From contig JBBCJT010000024.1 of the NCBI GenBank assembly GCA_037190665.1, forward strand, positions 1 through 18,250: a stretch of DNA of 18,250 bases. The letters are read 5' to 3'. This DNA comes from JBBCJT01 sp037190665. GTDB lineage: Bacteria > Pseudomonadota > Alphaproteobacteria > Acetobacterales > Acetobacteraceae. Positions within the stretch are counted from its first letter, which is position 1. The number at the start of each line of letters is the position of its first letter. This document shows, in pieces, positions 13,658-18,250 of this stretch. Under the pieces are notes generated by a model. The model had not been told where the DNA came from and searched no databases. It saw nothing but the letters and a program-made list of their open reading frames with translations. The translations under genes and the position numbers were made by a program.

Positions 13658-14224
13658 GTGCCCGCCGATCTGAACCAGATCAAGCAGGACCTGTCGCGCC
13701 GTATGGACGGCGCGATCGAGACGCTGAAGAAGGAATTCGGCGGGCTGCGCACCGGCCGCGCCTCGCCCGCGCTGCTCGAGCCCGTGCGCGTCGAGGCCTA
13801 TGGCAACAACCAGCCGCTCAACCAGGTCGCCAACGTCTCGGTCAGCGGCCCGTCGCTGCTGTCGGTGCAGGTGTGGGACAAGAGCGTGGTCAAGCAGGTC
13901 GAGGTCGCGATCCGCGACTCCGGTCTCGGCCTGAACCCGCAGACCGAGGGCCAGGTGATCCGCGTGCCGCTGCCGCAGCTCACCGCCGAGCGGCGCAACG
14001 AGCTTGCCCGCACCGCCGGCAAGTACGCCGAGGGCGCCCGCGTCGCCGTGCGCGGCGTGCGCCGGGACGGGATGGAGCAGCTCAAGGCGGCCGAGAAGAA
14101 GGGCGAGATCAGCAAGGACGAGCACGAGCGCGCATCGGCCGACGTGCAGAAGCTGACGGACCAGTACGTCAAGCGCATCGACGAGACACTGGCGGAGAAG
14201 GAGAAGGATATCAGGACCGTCTGA
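13658..14224 (+). CDS. frr: Ribosome recycling factor
   Basis: RRF, with EF-G, splits post-termination ribosomes. The 188-residue product has the family features in order: DLSRRMDGAIETLKKEF, GLRTGRASPALLEPVRVEAYG (start of the conserved hinge region, about 28-48), LLSVQVWDKSVVKQVEVAI, IRVPLPQLTAERRNELA and a long C-terminal helix ending ETLAEKEKDI. Length matches the family. The start is GTG at 13658 with AGGAG six bases before it; a longer frame upstream lies inside pyrH and is rejected. The TGA stop overlaps the uppS ATG by one base. Confidence 0.97.
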   Translation: MPADLNQIKQDLSRRMDGAIETLKKEFGGLRTGRASPALLEPVRVEAYGNNQPLNQVANVSVSGPSLLSVQVWDKSVVKQVEVAIRDSGLGLNPQTEGQVIRVPLPQLTAERRNELARTAGKYAEGARVAVRGVRRDGMEQLKAAEKKGEISKDEHERASADVQKLTDQYVKRIDETLAEKEKDIRTV

Positions 14225-14982
14225 TGTCCTCCAGCGCCGCCCCCGCGCCAGACCCAAGACCGCCGGCCCCGGGCGCCGGCAACACACGGCTACCGACCCA
14301 CGTCGCCATCATCATGGACGGCAACGGCCGCTGGGCCACCGCCCGCGGGCTGCCGCGCGTGGCGGGCCACCGCGCCGGCGCACAGGCGGTGCGCCGCACG
14401 CTGGAAGCCGCCGTGAAGCTCGGCGTCCCCTGGGTGACGCTGTATGCGTTCAGCAGCGAGAACTGGGGCCGGCCGGCCGACGAGGTCACGGACCTGATGG
14501 GCCTGCTGCGCTTCTACCTGCGCAACGAGCTTGCCGCGCTGCACCGGCAGGGCGTGCGCATCCGCACCATCGGCGCGACCGACCGCTTCGCGCCCGACCT
14601 GCGCGCCGAGCTGGAACGCGCGATCGAGACCACGTCGGGCAATACCGCGCTGAACCTGACCGTGGCGCTGTCCTATGGCGGGCGGGACGAGATCGTGCGC
14701 GCCGCGCGCCGGCTGATCGCCGAGGCGCAGGCCGGCGGGATCGACCCCGCCGCGCTGGACGAAGCCGCCTTCGCGGACCGGCTCGACACGGCGGGCATGC
14801 CGGACCCGGATCTGGTGATCCGCACCTCGGGCGAGCAGCGGATCTCCAACTTCCTGCTCTGGCAGGCCGCCTATGCCGAGTTCGTGTTCCCCGACGTGCT
14901 CTGGCCCGATTTCTCCGAGGCGCATTTGAGCGAGGCGCTTGCCGCCTATGCCGGGCGGGAGCGACGCTTTGGCCGACGCTGA
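14224..14982 (+). CDS. uppS: Isoprenyl transferase (undecaprenyl diphosphate synthase, cis-prenyltransferase)
   Basis: UppS condenses isopentenyl diphosphate units onto farnesyl diphosphate to make the C55 lipid carrier for peptidoglycan and surface polymers. The 252-residue protein carries HVAIIMDGNGRWA with catalytic Asp32, GHRAGAQAVRRTLEAA, LYAFSSENWGRP, NLTVALSYGGRDEI and the C-terminal LVIRTSGEQRISNFLLWQ plus YAEFVF, all hallmark cis-prenyltransferase regions. A proline/alanine-rich 20-residue N-terminus precedes the core. ATG at 14224 overlaps the frr stop (TGATG). The 3' end overlaps the following cdsA start. Confidence 0.96.
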   Translation: MSSSAAPAPDPRPPAPGAGNTRLPTHVAIIMDGNGRWATARGLPRVAGHRAGAQAVRRTLEAAVKLGVPWVTLYAFSSENWGRPADEVTDLMGLLRFYLRNELAALHRQGVRIRTIGATDRFAPDLRAELERAIETTSGNTALNLTVALSYGGRDEIVRAARRLIAEAQAGGIDPAALDEAAFADRLDTAGMPDPDLVIRTSGEQRISNFLLWQAAYAEFVFPDVLWPDFSEAHLSEALAAYAGRERRFGRR

Positions 14983-15829
14983 CACAGCGCCACCGGCCGC
15001 CCTGTTCCGCTGGCGGGACCTGCGCAAGCGGGCGCTGTCGGCGGCGATCCTCGCCCCGGCGGCGATGGCGTGCATCTGGCTCGGCGAACTGCCCTGGACG
15101 CTGCTGGTCGCGGTCGCCATCGCGCTGCTGACGGTGGAATGGGTGAACCTGTGCGGGCTGCGGACCCGCGCGCTGCCCGGGGCGGCCGTGCCGGTCGCGG
15201 TCTTCCTCGCCGCCGGCGCAGCGGTGGCGGGCCAGCACCTGGGTGCGGTCTTCACCCTGATGGCGGGCTTCCTGCTGACCTGGGCGCTCGGCGTCGCGCT
15301 GGCCGGCCGCGCGGTGGTGCGCATGCCGGCGGCGACGCTGGCGCTGGGCGTGCTCACCATCGGCTTTGCCGGCCTGTCGCTGATCTGGCTGCGCGACGAC
15401 GGCGAGGCGGGGCGCGCCAATGTGGTGTTCCTGTTCTGCGTCGTCTGGGCCTCCGATATCGGCGCCTACCTCGCGGGCCGGCTGATCGGTGGGCCCAAGC
15501 TCGCCCCGGCGCTTTCACCGTCCAAGACCTGGGCCGGCGCGACGGGCGGCCTGCTGGCCGCCATCGCGGCGGGGCTCGCCGCGGCGATGGCCTTTGCCCC
15601 CGGCTCGCCGGGGATGGCGGCGGCGATGGCGGTATTGCTCGGGATCGCCACGCAGATCGGTGATATTGCGGAATCGGCACTCAAGCGCCGGTTCGGCGTA
15701 AAGGACTCCGGCACGCTGATCCCCGGCCATGGCGGCGTTCTCGACCGGCTCGACGGGCTGCTCGCCGCCGCGCCGGTCGCGGCGGTGGTGGCCCTGGTGC
15801 AGGGGCAGGGGGCTGCGCTGTGGCGGTGA
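14969..15829 (+). CDS. cdsA: Phosphatidate cytidylyltransferase (CDP-diglyceride synthase)
   Basis: CdsA makes CDP-diacylglycerol from phosphatidic acid and CTP, the branch point of phospholipid synthesis, in the inner membrane. The sequence has about seven or eight hydrophobic segments, the conserved SPSKTWAGATGG stretch, and the C-terminal family signature around KRRFGVKDSGTLIPGHGGV and LDRLDG. I chose TTG at 14969 (286 residues) because GGGAG (14957-14961) sits seven bases before it. An ATG at 14948 (293 residues) or TTG at 14939 are in-frame alternatives with weaker ribosome-binding sites; the start is uncertain. It overlaps uppS by 14 bases and dxr by 10 bases, typical of a tightly coupled operon. 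Confidence 0.92.
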   Translation: MADADTAPPAALFRWRDLRKRALSAAILAPAAMACIWLGELPWTLLVAVAIALLTVEWVNLCGLRTRALPGAAVPVAVFLAAGAAVAGQHLGAVFTLMAGFLLTWALGVALAGRAVVRMPAATLALGVLTIGFAGLSLIWLRDDGEAGRANVVFLFCVVWASDIGAYLAGRLIGGPKLAPALSPSKTWAGATGGLLAAIAAGLAAAMAFAPGSPGMAAAMAVLLGIATQIGDIAESALKRRFGVKDSGTLIPGHGGVLDRLDGLLAAAPVAAVVALVQGQGAALWR

Positions 15830-16980
15830 GGACTGTCAGCGTGCTCGGGGCGACCGGCAGCGTCGGCGCGACCACGCTCGACCTGCTGCGCGAGGCGCCG
15901 GAGCGTTACGCCGTGCGCGCGCTGGTCGGCGGCCGCCGGGCCGATGAGCTCGCGTCCGCGGCGAGGGAGTTCCGCGCCGAGCTGGCCGTGATCGCCGATC
16001 CCGCTTGCCTGCCGGCGCTGCGCGATGCGCTTGGCGGCACGGCCATCCGCGCCGAAGCGGGACCGGAGGCCGTGGCCGCGGCCGCCGCAATGCCGGCGGA
16101 CTGGACGATGGCCGCGATCACCGGCGCGGCCGGGCTGATGCCGACACTCGCCGCCATCGCCCGCGGCGGCACCATCGCGCTCGCCAACAAGGAAAGCCTC
16201 GTCTGCGCCGGCGAGATCGTGCTGCGGGAGGTGGCCCGGACCGGCGCCACGCTGCTGCCGGCCGACTCCGAGCACAGCGCTGTCTTCCAGGTGCTGGAGC
16301 GCGGCAATGCGGCCGCCATCGACCGCATCACCATCACCGCCTCGGGCGGGCCGTTCCGGACCTTCACCCAGGCGCAGATGGCCGCCGCGACGCCGGAACA
16401 GGCGCTGCGCCATCCGGTCTGGTCGATGGGCCGCAAGATCACGATCGATTCCGCCACGCTGATGAACAAGGGGCTGGAACTGATCGAGGCGGCGCGGCTG
16501 TTTCCCCTGCCGCCGGAACGGATCGACGTGCTGGTCCACCCCCAATCCGTGGTGCACGGGCTGGTCCACTACCGCGACGGCAGCGTGCTCGCGCAGCTCG
16601 GTTCGCCCGACATGCGGGTGCCGATCGCGCACACGCTCGCCTGGCCGCGGCGGATGGAGACGGCCGCCCAGCGGCTCGACCTCGCCACCATCGGCACGCT
16701 GACCTTCGAGCAGCCGGACCTGCAGCGCTTTCCCGCGCTGGGCCTCGCGCGGGATGCCTTGATCGCGGGCGGTGGCGCCCCCACCATTCTCAATGCCGCG
16801 AACGAGGTTGCGGTCGAGGCCTTCCTCGCGCGGCGGATCGGTTTTCTCGACATCGCCCGGGTGGTCGAGGCGGTGCTGGCGCAGTTCGGCGCCCCGCCGG
16901 CGGACGATCTCGGCGCCGTCCTCGCGCTGGATCGCGCGGCGCGCGAGGCGGCGGAGCGGCTGACCGCGCGCGCAGCCTGA
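15820..16980 (+). CDS. dxr: 1-deoxy-D-xylulose 5-phosphate reductoisomerase
   Basis: Dxr (IspC) converts DXP to 2-C-methyl-D-erythritol 4-phosphate, the first committed step of the MEP isoprenoid pathway and the target of fosmidomycin; its product eventually feeds UppS encoded upstream. The 386-residue protein has an NADPH-binding VLGATGSVG (8-16), ALANKESLVCAGE (120-132), metal ligands Asp149 and Glu151 in PADSEHSAVFQ, TASGGPFR (173-180), and GRKITIDSATLMNKGLE with Asn216, Lys217 and Glu220. The start is GTG at 15820, with a purine-rich AGGGGG upstream; GTG at 15826 (forming GTGA with the cdsA stop) is an alternative two codons later. Confidence 0.96.
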   Translation: MAVRTVSVLGATGSVGATTLDLLREAPERYAVRALVGGRRADELASAAREFRAELAVIADPACLPALRDALGGTAIRAEAGPEAVAAAAAMPADWTMAAITGAAGLMPTLAAIARGGTIALANKESLVCAGEIVLREVARTGATLLPADSEHSAVFQVLERGNAAAIDRITITASGGPFRTFTQAQMAAATPEQALRHPVWSMGRKITIDSATLMNKGLELIEAARLFPLPPERIDVLVHPQSVVHGLVHYRDGSVLAQLGSPDMRVPIAHTLAWPRRMETAAQRLDLATIGTLTFEQPDLQRFPALGLARDALIAGGGAPTILNAANEVAVEAFLARRIGFLDIARVVEAVLAQFGAPPADDLGAVLALDRAAREAAERLTARAA

Positions 16981-17095
16981 TACCGCGCCGGGCGGCGCGG
17001 CGGGCTGCGCACAAGAAGGTTTCATGGCGCGCCGATGCGGCGCCCTGTATGCACCCGGCGCCGGACTGGCCCGGCCGAGAGGAAGAAAGACGCCT

Positions 17096-18208
17096 ATGGA
17101 GTTCCTGCCCGAGCCGTTCCGCACCGGCCTCGCCTTCGTCGTGGTCCTGGGCGTGCTCGTCTTCATCCACGAGCTGGGTCACTACCTCGCCGCGCGGCTG
17201 ATGCGCGTGCATGTGGACGTGTTTTCTATCGGCTTCGGCCGGGCGATCGCGCAGTGGACGGCGCGCAACGGCACGATCTGGAAGATCGGCTGGATCCCGC
17301 TCGGCGGCTACGTGAAGCTGCACGGGCAGGAGCAGCCGGCCGAGATCACGGCCGAGGATCGCGCCCGGTGGCGGCAGGGCGAGACCTTCCACACCAAGAG
17401 CGTCGGCGCGCGCGCTTTCATCGTTGCCGCCGGCCCGCTGGCCAATTTCCTGCTCGCCGCGGTGCTGTTCGCCGCGCTCTACGGCACGGTCGGCCGCCCC
17501 ACGACGACGGCGGTGGTGGGCGAGGTGATCGCCGGTTCGGCGGCGGAGCGCGCCGGGATGCTCGCCGGCGACCGCATCGTCGCCGTGGACGGCGCCCCCG
17601 TGACCCGGTTCGAGGACGTGCAGCGCGCGATCGTTGCCCGGCCCGAGACCGTGGTGGCGGTGGATGTGGACCGCGAGGGCCGGCGGCTGTCGCTTACGGC
17701 CACGCCCGAGGCGCGCACCGCGCCGGACGGCACCCGCACCGGCGTGCTCGGCGTGCGCGGCGGGCAGGCGGAATTCGTGCGGCTGAACCCGCTCTCCGCC
17801 GTCGCCGCCGGCGTCAGCCAGACCTGGACCGTCTCGACCCAGACGCTCGTGGGCGTGTGGCAGATGATCACCGGCGCGCGCGGGACGGAGGAACTCGGCG
17901 GGCCGCTGCGCATCGCCCAGCTCTCCGGGCAGGTCGCGGAACTGGGCGCGGTGGCGCTGGTGACATTCATGGCCGTGCTCTCGGTCAACCTCGCGCTGAT
18001 CAACCTGTTCCCCATCCCCGTGCTGGATGGTGGCCACCTGCTGTTCTACGCGGCCGAGGCGGTGCGCGGCCGGCCGCTGTCGCCGCGCGCGCAGGAGATC
18101 GGCTTCCGCGCCGGCTTCGCGCTGCTGATTGCCCTGTTCGTGTTCGCGACCTTCAACGACCTGTCCAGCCTCGGCGTGGTGAAGTGGGTGGCCGGCCTCG
18201 TCGGCTAG
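17096..18208 (+). CDS. rseP: RIP metalloprotease RseP (site-2 protease family)
   Basis: RseP is an inner-membrane zinc protease that cuts membrane-embedded substrates such as anti-sigma factors and signal peptide remnants. The 370-residue product has HELGH (His25, Glu26, His29) in the first membrane segment, GFGRAI and PLGGYVKLHG (68-77), AAGPLANFLLA, one PDZ domain (about 137-205; E. coli RseP has two), and NLFPIPVLDGGHL with Asp311, the third zinc ligand. ATG at 17096 places HELGH at the usual depth. An ATG at 17024 with AAGAAGG before it would add 24 arginine-rich residues and is less likely. It follows dxr by 115 bases, in which no gene or clear terminator is seen. The last 42 bases of the window hold no callable gene. 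Confidence 0.95.
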   Translation: MEFLPEPFRTGLAFVVVLGVLVFIHELGHYLAARLMRVHVDVFSIGFGRAIAQWTARNGTIWKIGWIPLGGYVKLHGQEQPAEITAEDRARWRQGETFHTKSVGARAFIVAAGPLANFLLAAVLFAALYGTVGRPTTTAVVGEVIAGSAAERAGMLAGDRIVAVDGAPVTRFEDVQRAIVARPETVVAVDVDREGRRLSLTATPEARTAPDGTRTGVLGVRGGQAEFVRLNPLSAVAAGVSQTWTVSTQTLVGVWQMITGARGTEELGGPLRIAQLSGQVAELGAVALVTFMAVLSVNLALINLFPIPVLDGGHLLFYAAEAVRGRPLSPRAQEIGFRAGFALLIALFVFATFNDLSSLGVVKWVAGLVG

Positions 18209-18250
18209 CGGCGCGGAACCCGATGGGCTAAGGGGCTGATGCCGTGCGGG

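Noticed and set aside
11698..13752. 684-codon minus-strand open frame across tsf and pyrH
   Set aside because: It runs antisense through rpsB, tsf, the terminator, pyrH and frr, has no motif, and has shadow-like composition.
17024..17095. Upstream in-frame ATG for rseP with a good Shine-Dalgarno
   Set aside because: It would add 24 Arg-rich residues before the first membrane segment, whereas RseP proteins normally start about 20-25 residues before HELGH. It is kept only as an alternative start.
15466..17166. 566-codon minus-strand open frame across cdsA and dxr
   Set aside because: It is antisense to two well-supported genes and shows only Arg/Gly/His-rich sequence without domain features.
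18209..18250. Possible start of a bamA-like gene after rseP
   Set aside because: bamA often follows rseP, but the 42 remaining bases show no recognisable signal peptide or reading frame, so nothing can be called.

Overview
This is a GC-rich bacterial chromosome segment that reads as housekeeping DNA of an alphaproteobacterium. The evidence is the run infA-maf-RNase E/G-yacG-tRNA-Phe, the block rpsB-tsf-pyrH-frr-uppS-cdsA-dxr-rseP, and a short-form HisG next to hisD. Protein similarity by eye and the gene order suggest Rhodospirillales/Acetobacteraceae-like, but that rank is an inference. No mobile element, CRISPR array, phage gene or rRNA was seen.

Layout. 42-860 (+) is panB (pantothenate/CoA synthesis). 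It converges with 918-2357 (-), a multi-membrane protein resembling GT-C glycosyltransferases. On the minus strand, read from 6649 down to 2442, come hisG-hisD (histidine synthesis), infA, maf, a short RNase E/G, yacG and tRNA-Phe(GAA), mostly packed or overlapping. Divergent from hisG is a large-subunit KatE-type catalase (6889-9015), coupled by a one-base stop/start overlap to a YjlB-like cupin (9015-9500). Converging on these is a minus-strand pair: a MarR-family regulator with a cysteine-containing C-terminal extension (10209-10895), followed downstream by an AhpD/carboxymuconolactone-decarboxylase-like protein (9620-10162). A 17-bp palindrome lies just upstream of the MarR start. The segment 6889-10895 therefore looks like a small peroxide/redox-stress block between two essential housekeeping clusters.

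11105-18208 (+) is the translation/envelope cluster: ribosomal protein S2, EF-Ts, UMP kinase, ribosome recycling factor, undecaprenyl diphosphate synthase, CDP-diglyceride synthase, DXP reductoisomerase and the site-2 protease RseP. A clear intrinsic terminator lies between tsf and pyrH, which splits the cluster into rpsB-tsf and pyrH-onward units. From frr to dxr the genes overlap (TGATG, 14-base and 10-base overlaps), suggesting translational coupling.

I found no convincing undescribed multi-gene system. The points most worth checking are regulatory or structural: a folded leader upstream of rpsB, the MarR palindrome together with its Cys-rich tail, a catalase lacking the His of the HPII His-Tyr crosslink, a minimal RNase E/G without the zinc-link cysteines, inverted repeats between hisG and katE, and a panB ribosome-binding site held in a hairpin loop.
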